The notes under the pieces were generated by a model. It did no database searches, was not told where the DNA came from, and was given only the letters and a program-made list of their open reading frames with translations. This document shows, one piece after another, positions 1-9,261 of a stretch of 23,275 nt of DNA; position 1 is the stretch's first letter, and every line of letters begins with the position of its first letter. The stretch spans positions 1-23,275 of IMG/VR virus record IMGVR_UViG_3300044675_000413. One strand, written 5' to 3'. This stretch comes from a virus. The position numbers and the translations under genes are program-made.

Positions 1-2
1 TG

Positions 3-1565
3 CAAGGCGCAATGCAAGAAGCCATGCAGAGTGAAGATGCTGATGGAGACATTGGCGCAGCATTAAACAGCAACACCATTTACCGTGCTGAGTACAAGCT
101 GACAGGCTACTCCACAACGGTTCGCATTAAGCACGTTGCCCAACATTACTTTGTCTGCAACCCAACAATTCCTCGCATTCAAGATCAGGACTTCTTGGGT
201 TTCTATGACCCAATGACAATCCATGAAGCCAAAGAGATGTATCCATACATCGACATGGAGAAGTTTGCCGATCATGCTGCTTACGGTCCTGCTGGCGCTT
301 ACCAAGCTGGCGCATTGGAAAACGACTTGGCGCTCCACGCTCGTGACTCCACCCCAGTGCCAGGTCAAGGAGTGATTGCCTCCCAAGGCGCTGACCGCTT
401 CAGCCGTGTGGTGATGTTGACCACAGCATGGTTGCGTAGAGACATTGACAATGACGGCGATGAAGAACTGATTGAGTGCTGTTTCTCGGGTTCTTACGTC
501 CTGTACGTCAAAGAGGTCGACTTCATACCTTTAGCAAACATGTGTCCAAAGCCAATCACTGGCAACTTCTTTGGCTACAGCCTTGCCGAGCGTTTGGTTC
601 CCATGCAAGAGTACGCCACCTCTATTTGCCGCGCCGAGATGGCATTTGCAATGCAGGCATCAACTCCTCGCATTGGTGTTAATCCTGAGTTTGTAGATGC
701 CGAAGAAATACAGCGCGGTGTATCCGCTTTGTTTATTTTGGACCGCAAGTTTGATCCTGCCAAACACGTTTACGAATTTGGCGTGATGCAAGGTAACTTG
801 GCCTACGTCCAGTCAGCCATGCAAAGGTTTGAATCCGACAAGATGGCAATGATCGGTATGACCAGCCCCAACGATGTGCTGAACCCTGAAGTAATGAAGG
901 ACGGCAACAGTGGCTATAAGTTGCAATTAGCAATGGGACCAAACCAGTTGATACAAGACGAGATGGTCAAGAACTGCGCGATTGCTGTGCGGGACATGAT
1001 CTACCTTGTGTGGAAAACACTGCTTCAGTATTCTGATGACTACAACATTCAGCAATTGGCTGGTGTTGTGTCTCAAGGCAAACCTTTCATGGATGCAATC
1101 TCTATGGAAAACTTTGAATTCATTGACCGCAAGCTGATTAACATTGATTTGGCCTTGGGCTTTTTGTCTGAAGAGAATCGTTTGACCCGCCAGCAATTAA
1201 TTGTTCAGTGCCAAACACAGTTTGCCCAAGCAATGATGCAGCTTGACCCAAGCGTACCTGAGTTGTTTGCCAAAGTGCGCCGCCCTTACGAAGACACATT
1301 GCGTGTGTTGAACGTAAAAGATGTAGATGCGTACTTGCCTACTTTAGAAGAAGCGGCAAAGATCATGCAGTCTAAATCACAGCAACCACCAAGCATGGAC
1401 GAACAAGAAAAGCAGTCCAAGATGGAGCTTAACAAAGCCACTGCTGGAGAGAAAGCAGCCAACACAGCATTGCTGGTTAAGAAAGCTGAAGACATTGATA
1501 TGGACAATTACTATGAAGGCGTAGCTGCATCACAAGGCAAGCTAACTGCTGTGCAAGTTGATTGA
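3..1565 (+). CDS. Portal protein (5' partial)
   Basis: This is the C-terminal part of a podovirus-type portal, the dodecameric ring at the capsid vertex through which DNA is packaged and ejected. The reading frame is open to the left edge, so the ATG at 12 is probably internal; podovirus portals of this type usually run to about 700 residues, against about 520 here. Numbering from that Met, there is a beta-rich wing segment (FLGFYDPMTIHEAKEMYP, about 62-79), an acidic D-N-D-G-D-E stretch near 146, a helical stem region around PMQEYATSICRAEMAFAMQ (about 197-215), and a helical, Lys/Glu/Gln-rich C-terminus as expected for the crown/barrel. Its position directly before a scaffold-like gene and the major capsid gene supports the call. 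The family is assigned from overall sequence character and gene order, not from a search. Confidence 0.82.
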   Translation, partial: QGAMQEAMQSEDADGDIGAALNSNTIYRAEYKLTGYSTTVRIKHVAQHYFVCNPTIPRIQDQDFLGFYDPMTIHEAKEMYPYIDMEKFADHAAYGPAGAYQAGALENDLALHARDSTPVPGQGVIASQGADRFSRVVMLTTAWLRRDIDNDGDEELIECCFSGSYVLYVKEVDFIPLANMCPKPITGNFFGYSLAERLVPMQEYATSICRAEMAFAMQASTPRIGVNPEFVDAEEIQRGVSALFILDRKFDPAKHVYEFGVMQGNLAYVQSAMQRFESDKMAMIGMTSPNDVLNPEVMKDGNSGYKLQLAMGPNQLIQDEMVKNCAIAVRDMIYLVWKTLLQYSDDYNIQQLAGVVSQGKPFMDAISMENFEFIDRKLINIDLALGFLSEENRLTRQQLIVQCQTQFAQAMMQLDPSVPELFAKVRRPYEDTLRVLNVKDVDAYLPTLEEAAKIMQSKSQQPPSMDEQEKQSKMELNKATAGEKAANTALLVKKAEDIDMDNYYEGVAASQGKLTAVQVD

Positions 1566-1576
1566 AAAGGATGGAA

Positions 1577-1906
1577 ATGAAAAGCTTGGTATTGAAAATC
1601 CGTGAAGCCTTCAACCGAAGGACACGAACAGAACACACATACAAGGAGGCCACGCACGATCAGAGAACGCTGGTTTTACAAAATGGGGAGTGCGCCAGCC
1701 GCCTCCTTAGGAACGAGGATTTTGCATTGATGTTTAACCTGTACAGGTTTTACATATTAGAGCGACTGGAAGACGATAAGACAGACGCTGACAGGATTAG
1801 CAACGCACATTTTGTTGCTGGGGTTCGGGATTTCGTGGCTTTTATCGAAAAGCAGGAATATCTCGGAAAGGTGGCTCTGAGAAGAGCTGAAACAAACGAG
1901 AAATAA
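1577..1906 (+). CDS. Small charged protein of unknown function between portal and scaffold
   Basis: A 109-residue, highly charged, helix-favouring protein rich in Arg, Glu and Asp, with no signal peptide, membrane segment or motif I recognise. I place the start at the ATG at 1577 because AAAAGG at 1565-1570 then sits 6 nt upstream. The ATG at 1571 abuts that Shine-Dalgarno sequence, and the TTG at 1562 overlaps the portal stop, so both are less likely. Residues from about 50 onward (NEDFALMFNLYRFYILERLE) look amphipathic and helical. The position between portal and scaffold suggests a head-assembly or virion role, which is inference only. Confidence 0.7.
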   Translation: MKSLVLKIREAFNRRTRTEHTYKEATHDQRTLVLQNGECASRLLRNEDFALMFNLYRFYILERLEDDKTDADRISNAHFVAGVRDFVAFIEKQEYLGKVALRRAETNEK

Positions 1907-1915
1907 GGGTAAGAT

Positions 1916-3031
1916 ATGTCAGACGTAAGTGCAGTAGCACCCGCCACTGAGCAAACTGGTAGCGCACCAACCGCAGACTCCATTGCCGCGATGATTGCCG
2001 CCAATAGGCGTAACACTCCGCAGCCTGATGGAAGTCAGCCGCCACCAGCGGGTACAACTGGAAATAGTCCAGCACCCGAGGCGGCTCCTGAAGAGGAAGC
2101 CGAACCTGAAGATAGCAATGCAACGACTGAAGACCCGACAAACGATAGTGAAGACTCCGAATCCACCGATGGTGTAAATGAGGGTGTCAATTTCCTAGAG
2201 TTTGCGGAAGCGAACCCTGACATGGTGTTGCGAATTCCCAACAAGGACGCAGAAGGCGGCTTTGTGGAGCTAACAGCATCGAAGGCGGCAGCAATTCTTG
2301 GTCAAGGCAGTGCTATTCATGAAAATGCGAGGAAACTTAAAGCCGAGAAGGCAGAGTTCGAAGAGTTAACGGCGAGTAGGATTAATCAGCTTGATGGTTT
2401 ACAGATTGGGCTGGAGTTAACGGTTGTCCCGCAACTGCAAAGTGCGGCAGATGAGCTGATAACCCTCCAACAGTACAACCAGCAATGGGAGCAGATCCGA
2501 AGTCAAGCTACGGATGAAATAGAACGTAGCAGAGCAGAGGCGGCAATCCGTCAAAACACTCAATTGATTGAAGAGAAGGCTGGCTTTATTAAATCTAATC
2601 GCCCGAAGGTAGAGCAGTTTTTTGCTATTCGGTCACAGTATGTTCAACAACAACTTGAGCAGGCTAGACAGAGTTTCAGCGACAAAGAGTTGGCGAATAA
2701 AGCCCACTTTGAGGAACTGAGAGAAAAACTGGCAAAGAATTGGAAAGGTGCAAATGGCTCGTACATACCTGGCGTGAAGAACATTGATCTTCTATCCAGT
2801 GATGAACATATCTTAGGTTTGATTCGGGATGGCATGAAGTTCCGAGAAGGTCCCAAGGTAAAGAATGCTGGTGGCTCGTTGGCTGCGTCCAACCGCCCCG
2901 TATCTAAAGCCAAAACATCTCCGATACCTGAGACACAACAACTCCAAGAACGAGCCAACAAAGGTGATAAGAAAGCCGCACAGGATCTATTGGCAGCCAT
3001 GTTGGCGGCAAACAAAACACGCCGCCGTTAA
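1916..3031 (+). CDS. Capsid scaffolding-like protein
   Basis: A 371-residue protein placed immediately before the major capsid gene, the usual site of a scaffold that templates procapsid assembly and then leaves. It has an acidic, Pro/Ala/Glu/Asp-rich, presumably disordered N-terminal third (about 30-90). Next comes a short beta-like segment with FVELTASKAAAILGQG (about 116-131), then a long charged helical or coiled-coil region (about 132-275, many K/E/Q/R), and a basic C-terminal tail ending K-T-R-R-R. A basic helical C-terminus that binds the coat protein is typical of phage scaffolds. No protease motif is visible. An AAGGGTAAG-type ribosome site precedes the ATG. The call rests on architecture and synteny; I did not recognise a specific family. 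Confidence 0.68.
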   Translation: MSDVSAVAPATEQTGSAPTADSIAAMIAANRRNTPQPDGSQPPPAGTTGNSPAPEAAPEEEAEPEDSNATTEDPTNDSEDSESTDGVNEGVNFLEFAEANPDMVLRIPNKDAEGGFVELTASKAAAILGQGSAIHENARKLKAEKAEFEELTASRINQLDGLQIGLELTVVPQLQSAADELITLQQYNQQWEQIRSQATDEIERSRAEAAIRQNTQLIEEKAGFIKSNRPKVEQFFAIRSQYVQQQLEQARQSFSDKELANKAHFEELREKLAKNWKGANGSYIPGVKNIDLLSSDEHILGLIRDGMKFREGPKVKNAGGSLAASNRPVSKAKTSPIPETQQLQERANKGDKKAAQDLLAAMLAANKTRRR

Positions 3032-3050
3032 TCTTCAAAGGAGTTTTTAA

Positions 3051-4205
3051 ATGTCAACAATCACCTCAACAAGCTTGGGTAACGGTAATGGTTCATACAC
3101 TACCGACATCGTGGTCAAGGACTTGGACCTGACCGTTTCTAACTATGTTAAAGATCGCACCCCGATCACCAACATGGCAATGAGCAAAAAACGCAAGATC
3201 AATTCGACCCTGCACATTTGGCCCATTGATTACTTCCGCACACCTACTTTGAACGCAAAGTTAGAAGGCGCTGCCGTTACAGCTTCAAACGCTGACAGCA
3301 ACACCCGTGCTAACTGTGGTAACTACACACAGATCTTTACAACCACAATCGGTGCTACTGGTACTGCTCGTGCTGTTGAACAAGCTGGTGGTGATCCCCA
3401 AGCGTATCAAGAAGTCAAGCAATTGACTGAAATCATGTTTGACGTTGAATTGCAAATGGTTCGTGCCGATGGTGCTTCCATTAAATATTCAGGCCAAGAT
3501 GCTACTCAAGGTGCAGCACCAAACAACGGTCGCCGTTTTGGTTCTTTGTACTCTTTTGCTGGCACACGTTCAGGCAACGACACAGACGGTACTTCCGTTT
3601 TGAACTTGGCTACCAGCGATGGTAACGACACCACTTCAGCAACTGCCACCAACACTCCTTTCAATGGTTTGTTGAGCAATGCTGGCCTTGGCTACTTCAC
3701 TTTCAGTTCAGGTACTACCCTGCAAGCTTTCAGCCCCGTGCTGTACAAGCAGTTGGTTACTACCGCTGAACAGCGTTTCAATGCCAAGATTACCAACATG
3801 GTTGTTCCAACCTCGTTGCGTACCACCATCTCTGACAACATTCCTCAGAGCCGTTCTATCAACCGTTTTAACCCTGCTGACAAGGGCGACACGATTGGTA
3901 CATACGAAGGTGACTTCAACTACACCTATCAGATCGATGACTCATGGGTTATGGATCAGACTGGCGCAGACAACACTTCGATTCTGTTCTTGAATCCTGA
4001 TGTTGTTCAGTGGGGTTCTTTGCGTGAACTTGGCCCAAATAACGAAGTGTTCAGCAATGCTGATGCTTCTTTAGACCAATACATCATGGAAGGCACATTG
4101 ATTGTGCGTAACCCAGCTGGTGTGGCTGTTTTGGCAGCTATGACAACTGGCGCAGTGGTTACTACTCCTCGTGCCGCCGCTCAAGTCAAGCGTTATTTGG
4201 TGTAA
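3051..4205 (+). CDS. Major capsid protein, SU10/DUF5309-like
   Basis: A 384-residue coat protein that builds the icosahedral head. The opening YVKDRTPITNMAMSKKRKIN (about 32-51), the following W-P-I-D-Y-F segment, the stretch NCGNYTQIFTTTIGATGTA (about 86-104), and the A-Y-Q-E-V...E-I-M-F-D-V-E-L-Q-M helix (about 117-137) are typical of the HK97-fold capsid family of phage SU10 (DUF5309), as I recall it. No N-terminal prohead-protease delta domain is apparent, in keeping with a separate scaffold upstream. AAAGGAG lies 8 nt before the start and a strong terminator follows directly, both fitting very high late expression. Length is normal for the family. Confidence 0.85.
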   Translation: MSTITSTSLGNGNGSYTTDIVVKDLDLTVSNYVKDRTPITNMAMSKKRKINSTLHIWPIDYFRTPTLNAKLEGAAVTASNADSNTRANCGNYTQIFTTTIGATGTARAVEQAGGDPQAYQEVKQLTEIMFDVELQMVRADGASIKYSGQDATQGAAPNNGRRFGSLYSFAGTRSGNDTDGTSVLNLATSDGNDTTSATATNTPFNGLLSNAGLGYFTFSSGTTLQAFSPVLYKQLVTTAEQRFNAKITNMVVPTSLRTTISDNIPQSRSINRFNPADKGDTIGTYEGDFNYTYQIDDSWVMDQTGADNTSILFLNPDVVQWGSLRELGPNNEVFSNADASLDQYIMEGTLIVRNPAGVAVLAAMTTGAVVTTPRAAAQVKRYLV

Positions 4206-4208
4206 AGC

Positions 4209-4238
4209 AAAAAGGGAGCTAACCACTCCCTTTTTTTT
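4209..4238 (+). terminator. Rho-independent terminator after the major capsid gene
   Basis: GGGAG at 4214-4218 pairs with CTCCC at 4226-4230 around a 7-nt loop. The stem is extended by A-T pairs between the A-run at 4211-4213 and the start of the T-run, and is followed by eight T residues (4231-4238). It lies 4 nt past the capsid stop codon. It probably acts as a partial terminator separating very high capsid expression from the genes downstream. Confidence 0.88.
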
Positions 4239-4258
4239 AATCTTTTAAAGGAAAAATC

Positions 4259-5062
4259 ATGTCTTTAAATTTCAAGCAATACAACACGGCATTCGCCACT
4301 GACGTAAACACTGGCGCTGTTACTGGTGTTATTGATGTCAATGCAGAAACTCAGTTCTTCCCCCGCATATTGGCTACAAGTGGTATTCCTGTTATGGTTG
4401 CTAACAGTGGCACTATTGCTACTAACGGCACTGTGACTTTGGGTACTGCCTTACCAACAACTTATGCTTCCGCTTTCTGTTACTTCCCAGCTTCTGCTGT
4501 GTCAGGTGACTCAACTGGTGGTATTTACTATGTTGTGTTTTCAAGCACTACAGTTGGTGTTGTGTACGCTGGTAAATACGGTGTTGCAAACGGTGTTGGC
4601 TCTGTTGCATTTACCCCTGCTGTTCCTACAGGAACTTTGACAGCGGTAACTGGTTCAAACAGTGCTTACACTGGATCTACCACTGAAACAACTTTGATTA
4701 ACGTCACTGTTCCTGCTGGCGCTATTGGCGACAACGGTCAAATCGTTGTTACTGCCAATTGGGCCACCAATAACTCTGCTGGCGCTAAAGCTGGTGCTGT
4801 TTACCTTGGCGGTTCTGCTGTTGGTTCTTCATCTTCATATACCACTTCTACTGGCGGCAGTTCTATGAACTCCATTCGTAATCGTGGTGCATTGACTGCA
4901 CAAACCAGCCAATTGATTGGCGGCGCTTCTACTGGTGCTTCTGTCTACACAGCAATCAACACTGCTGCAAGTACATCAATTACTATCACTGGTGATATTG
5001 CTACAGCAACAGACAATGTGATCCTTGAAGGATTCACAATCGAATTGTTCCCACAAGACTAA
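4259..5062 (+). CDS. Probable head decoration or head-fibre structural protein
   Basis: A 267-residue, Ser/Thr/Gly/Ala/Val-rich, beta-strand-dominated protein with few charged residues, the composition expected of a capsid decoration protein or a fibre knob. The N-terminus (MSLNFKQYNTAFATDVNTGA) could be a docking segment. From about residue 130, the sequence with T-E-T-T-L-I-N-V-T-V-P-A-G looks like an independent jelly-roll-like domain, ending VILEGFTIELF. The gene stands alone between two strong terminators right after the capsid gene and has AAAGGA ahead of its ATG, suggesting abundant expression. I do not recognise a named family, and a minor tail protein is the main alternative. Confidence 0.6.
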   Translation: MSLNFKQYNTAFATDVNTGAVTGVIDVNAETQFFPRILATSGIPVMVANSGTIATNGTVTLGTALPTTYASAFCYFPASAVSGDSTGGIYYVVFSSTTVGVVYAGKYGVANGVGSVAFTPAVPTGTLTAVTGSNSAYTGSTTETTLINVTVPAGAIGDNGQIVVTANWATNNSAGAKAGAVYLGGSAVGSSSSYTTSTGGSSMNSIRNRGALTAQTSQLIGGASTGASVYTAINTAASTSITITGDIATATDNVILEGFTIELFPQD

Positions 5063-5070
5063 GTCGAACC

Positions 5071-5101
5071 AAAAGGGGGCTCTTCGGAGCCTTCTTTTTT
5101 T
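5071..5101 (+). terminator. Rho-independent terminator with UUCG tetraloop
   Basis: A near-perfect 12-bp stem: 5071-5082 (A4 G5 CTC) pairs with 5087-5098, including two G-T wobble pairs, around a C(TTCG)G tetraloop at 5083-5086, followed by a T-run to 5101. The UUCG loop closed by C-G is an exceptionally stable RNA hairpin. It closes the gene at 4259-5062 and leaves only 13 nt before the next start codon, so downstream expression depends on readthrough or a promoter inside the preceding gene. Confidence 0.92.
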
Positions 5102-5114
5102 AAAAGAGAATTGC

Positions 5115-5612
5115 ATGGAATTAGATAACACACCGCAAATTAACGAAGACTATTACACCAAGGGTAACCTTGAAGCTGGAATAGATGGCGTTTTACGCAA
5201 AAACGACAAACTCTTCAATGAGGTTAAGTCAGGCACTTGGTCGCAGACGTTCAACACCAAGACGATGGATTACAAAGTAGGTGCTGTTAACGGTCACCGC
5301 TATGTACAGTACGACCAAAAGAATGTGCAGGAAATCAAACAGTTCTGCAAAGAACGAAGGGAATTTCATGCGATTCACGGTACTGACAATCCTTTGTTTG
5401 CTGGTACTTTTCATGCCATGCAGTTGCCTAAATGTTTTGCCCATGAAATCAGTTCCAAATGGTTTAATAATCGCCCTTGGGAGTTGATCAAACAAGACAA
5501 AAAAGACAAGATATTGTTTTACGCCATTGTCAATGAATATTATTCTGATTTTGTCTGCCATCCAAGCGGCAAGATCCCCCTGCCATACAATCCAGCTATT
5601 CCGACCAAGTGA
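5115..5612 (+). CDS. Unknown protein in the head/connector cluster
   Basis: A 165-residue soluble protein of mixed charge with no signal peptide or membrane segment. An in-frame ATG at 5025 is rejected as the start because it would read through the terminator hairpin and overlap the preceding gene by 38 nt. The ATG at 5115 has an AAAAGAGA ribosome site. Visible features are an aromatic-rich centre (HRYVQYDQKNVQEIKQFC, about residues 60-77), a His-rich segment near 86-105, and a C-terminus ending in a Pro-rich tail (IPLPYNPAIP). I do not recognise the family. Placement between capsid/decoration and adaptor genes suggests a virion or assembly protein, which is inference. Confidence 0.68.
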   Translation: MELDNTPQINEDYYTKGNLEAGIDGVLRKNDKLFNEVKSGTWSQTFNTKTMDYKVGAVNGHRYVQYDQKNVQEIKQFCKERREFHAIHGTDNPLFAGTFHAMQLPKCFAHEISSKWFNNRPWELIKQDKKDKILFYAIVNEYYSDFVCHPSGKIPLPYNPAIPTK

Positions 5613-5620
5613 GGTAGTCC

Positions 5621-6598
5621 ATGTCCTTATTCATTCAATCTGCTAACGCATTGGTAAGTCGTGTAGCACAGTGGGTAGGGGCAATACCATCACCTTTAAG
5701 CATCACCGCCACTTCATTCAACACAACAACCAAAGTTATTACTGTTTCAGCAGACCCCCGCGCTTTGGTGTATGTTGGCGACTTTATTGGCACAGGAATT
5801 TCAAATTACACAGGTGTTATTGAAGTAACCAGCACAACCATTACCGTTACAGATCCTGAAGCTGTTTGGACTGGTTTAAGCTACCCTGGCGTAACTATCC
5901 TCAAGTTACCCACACAATCCTCACTGGAAATCCAAGCCTGTATCCAGCTTGCTGAGTTAAAGATGCGTGTGATTGAGCTGCCTGGCTTGCGTACCAATCC
6001 GTATGACACCGTTGACCCAACAATTTTGACAACCGATGCACAAGGCTTGGCTCCTATCCCTGCGGATATGAATTGGCCTATTTTGTTTTTTCAAGAAACA
6101 CCTCCATCCAATGACCCTAACACTTCATATGGTCCTTGGATTATTTATGACCGTGTTGGTGACCGTGAGATCATTCGCCGCCGAATGATTGATCAACTCT
6201 ATGTGCGCCCGTTTGGTGTGCCACGGGTTATCCGCGCTTCGTTCAGTGAAGTTGGACCCAACTATGTGTTCACACCAAACCCTGGCGCAAACGTAGTCAT
6301 CAAAGCCTACTACCAGCGCACTTTTCCGTTTTTGTTAAGCCCAACCGAAGATGAGGATAACCCTGTTGTTCAAAACAATGCGGCTTTGGCATCTTTCCCT
6401 GAAGGCTATCTGTACGGCACATTGTGGGCGTACTATGACAAAAACAAAAACAACGAAGAGGCTGTCAAATGGGATGGTCGCTTCGAAGATGCTTACGGCA
6501 AGATTGAAGATCAGAACTTTAAAGATAAATGGCGTGGTGGCGACACTCACCTGACATCTGAGTTCCAGCCTCGAAACCCAAGATACAGCTTTAAGTGA
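5621..6598 (+). CDS. Head-tail adaptor protein, SU10-like
   Basis: A 325-residue protein that probably forms the ring under the portal joining head to tail, like P22 gp4 or the SU10 adaptor. Evidence is the order (capsid genes, then this gene, then tail genes) and the C-terminal pattern: a beta segment ANVVIKAYYQRTFPFL (about 223-238), an acidic P-T-E-D-E-D loop, then FPEGYLYGTLWAYY (about 259-272) followed by charged helices. That 'P-E-x-Y-L-Y-G-x-L' helix is characteristic of adaptor proteins of this class as I know them. The helix QSSLEIQACIQLAELKMRV (about 99-117) is also typical. Residues about 25-95 look like an inserted beta domain. GAGGT lies 8 nt upstream of the ATG. Confidence 0.72.
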   Translation: MSLFIQSANALVSRVAQWVGAIPSPLSITATSFNTTTKVITVSADPRALVYVGDFIGTGISNYTGVIEVTSTTITVTDPEAVWTGLSYPGVTILKLPTQSSLEIQACIQLAELKMRVIELPGLRTNPYDTVDPTILTTDAQGLAPIPADMNWPILFFQETPPSNDPNTSYGPWIIYDRVGDREIIRRRMIDQLYVRPFGVPRVIRASFSEVGPNYVFTPNPGANVVIKAYYQRTFPFLLSPTEDEDNPVVQNNAALASFPEGYLYGTLWAYYDKNKNNEEAVKWDGRFEDAYGKIEDQNFKDKWRGGDTHLTSEFQPRNPRYSFK

Positions 6599-6606
6599 GG
6601 TAACAC

Positions 6607-8187
<1,581 letters not shown>

Positions 8188-8199
8188 TAAAGGAAAAGC

Positions 8200-9261
8200 A
8201 TGAAAATTGCCGTATACGCCATCAGCAAAAACGAAGAACAGTTTGTAAAACGATTTTGTGAGTCGGCAAAAGATGCCGACATCATTTTGATTGGCGATAC
8301 AGGCTCAACAGACAACACTGTTGATCTTGGTAAACAATGCGGCGCTTCCGTGGTCGACATCCGCATCAAGCCTTGGCGCTTTGACAAAGCTCGTGAGGCC
8401 GTTCTTGCTCTACTTCCTGATGACGTAGATGTCTGCATTTCGCTGGACTTAGACGAAGTTATGGAAAAAGGCTGGAGAACCGAAATTGAACGGGTTTGGC
8501 AAGCAGATACAACTCGTTTGAGATACAAATTTGACTGGGGTAGCGGTATTGCGTTTTTTTACGAAAAGATCCACCACCGTCATGGTTACTTTTGGCATCA
8601 CCCTTGCCACGAATATCCAATGCCCGACCCAAGAACAAAAGAGGTATGGGCGCACACTGACATGCTTTTGGTCAGCCACCACCCCGACCCTAACAAGTCA
8701 AGAAGCCAGTACATGGACTTGTTGGATGTGGCGGTCAAGGAAGATCCAAATTGCCCTAGAAACGCTTTCTATCACGCCCGTGAGCTGACGTTTAATCGCC
8801 GCTGGGGTGACGCTATTGATGCGCTCAACAAGTATCTTGAAATGCCGCAGGCAACATGGTCAAACGAGCGTTGCTATGCCATGCGATTATTGGGGCAGTC
8901 ATATGCCGAGTTAGAAAAAGACTGGGATGCAATCAAGTGGTTAAGACTGGCTTGCGCTGAAGCGCCATACACCCGCGAGCCTTGGGTGGAGTTATCTATG
9001 TTGTGTTACCGCCGTAGCATGTGGTCTGAATCTTATTTTGCCGCACAACAAGCTTTGACAATTACCGATAAAGCTGCTGTTTACACAATGGACCCATCAG
9101 TTTGGACTGAAAAGCCTTATGATTTGGCATCAATTGCAGCATGGCATCTTGGTCATAAAGAACAAGCTGTCCAGTATTGCAAAAAAGCTTTGGAATACAA
9201 CCCATCGGATGCTAGATTGGTAAAAAATCTAGGGTACATGACCGAGGAACAAAATGTCTGA
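8200..9261 (+). CDS. GT2-family glycosyltransferase with TPR-like C-terminal region
   Basis: A 353-residue enzyme predicted to transfer a sugar from a nucleotide donor. The N-terminal GT-A fold is clear: KIAVYAISKNEEQFVKRF (2-19), D-T-G-S-T-D-N-T (33-40) in the nucleotide-binding region, and a metal-binding D-L-D-E (D83, D85) followed by a helix. Downstream, FFYEKIHHRHGYFWHHPCHE (119-138) is a His/aromatic-rich acceptor-site loop. Residues about 180-345 resemble tetratricopeptide repeats (for example WGDAIDALNKYLEM, WDAIKWLRLACAEAPY, KEQAVQYCKKALEYNPSDAR), which often bind protein substrates. It lies 12 nt after the collagen-like fibre, with an AAAGGA ribosome site, and overlaps the next gene by 8 nt. 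The sugar and acceptor are unknown: the fibre is the attractive candidate, host surface polysaccharide the alternative. Confidence 0.87.
   Translation: MKIAVYAISKNEEQFVKRFCESAKDADIILIGDTGSTDNTVDLGKQCGASVVDIRIKPWRFDKAREAVLALLPDDVDVCISLDLDEVMEKGWRTEIERVWQADTTRLRYKFDWGSGIAFFYEKIHHRHGYFWHHPCHEYPMPDPRTKEVWAHTDMLLVSHHPDPNKSRSQYMDLLDVAVKEDPNCPRNAFYHARELTFNRRWGDAIDALNKYLEMPQATWSNERCYAMRLLGQSYAELEKDWDAIKWLRLACAEAPYTREPWVELSMLCYRRSMWSESYFAAQQALTITDKAAVYTMDPSVWTEKPYDLASIAAWHLGHKEQAVQYCKKALEYNPSDARLVKNLGYMTEEQNV

Noticed and set aside
2644-3015. 123-residue minus-strand ORF opposite the scaffold-like gene
   Set aside because: All supported genes are on the + strand, the ORF lies wholly within a convincing gene and has no ribosome site or recognisable domain.
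5025-5114. Upstream in-frame ATG extending the gene at 5115-5612
   Set aside because: It would translate through a strong terminator hairpin and overlap the end of the preceding gene; the 5115 ATG has a ribosome site and the extension (Lys/Ser/Gln-rich) looks like noncoding sequence.
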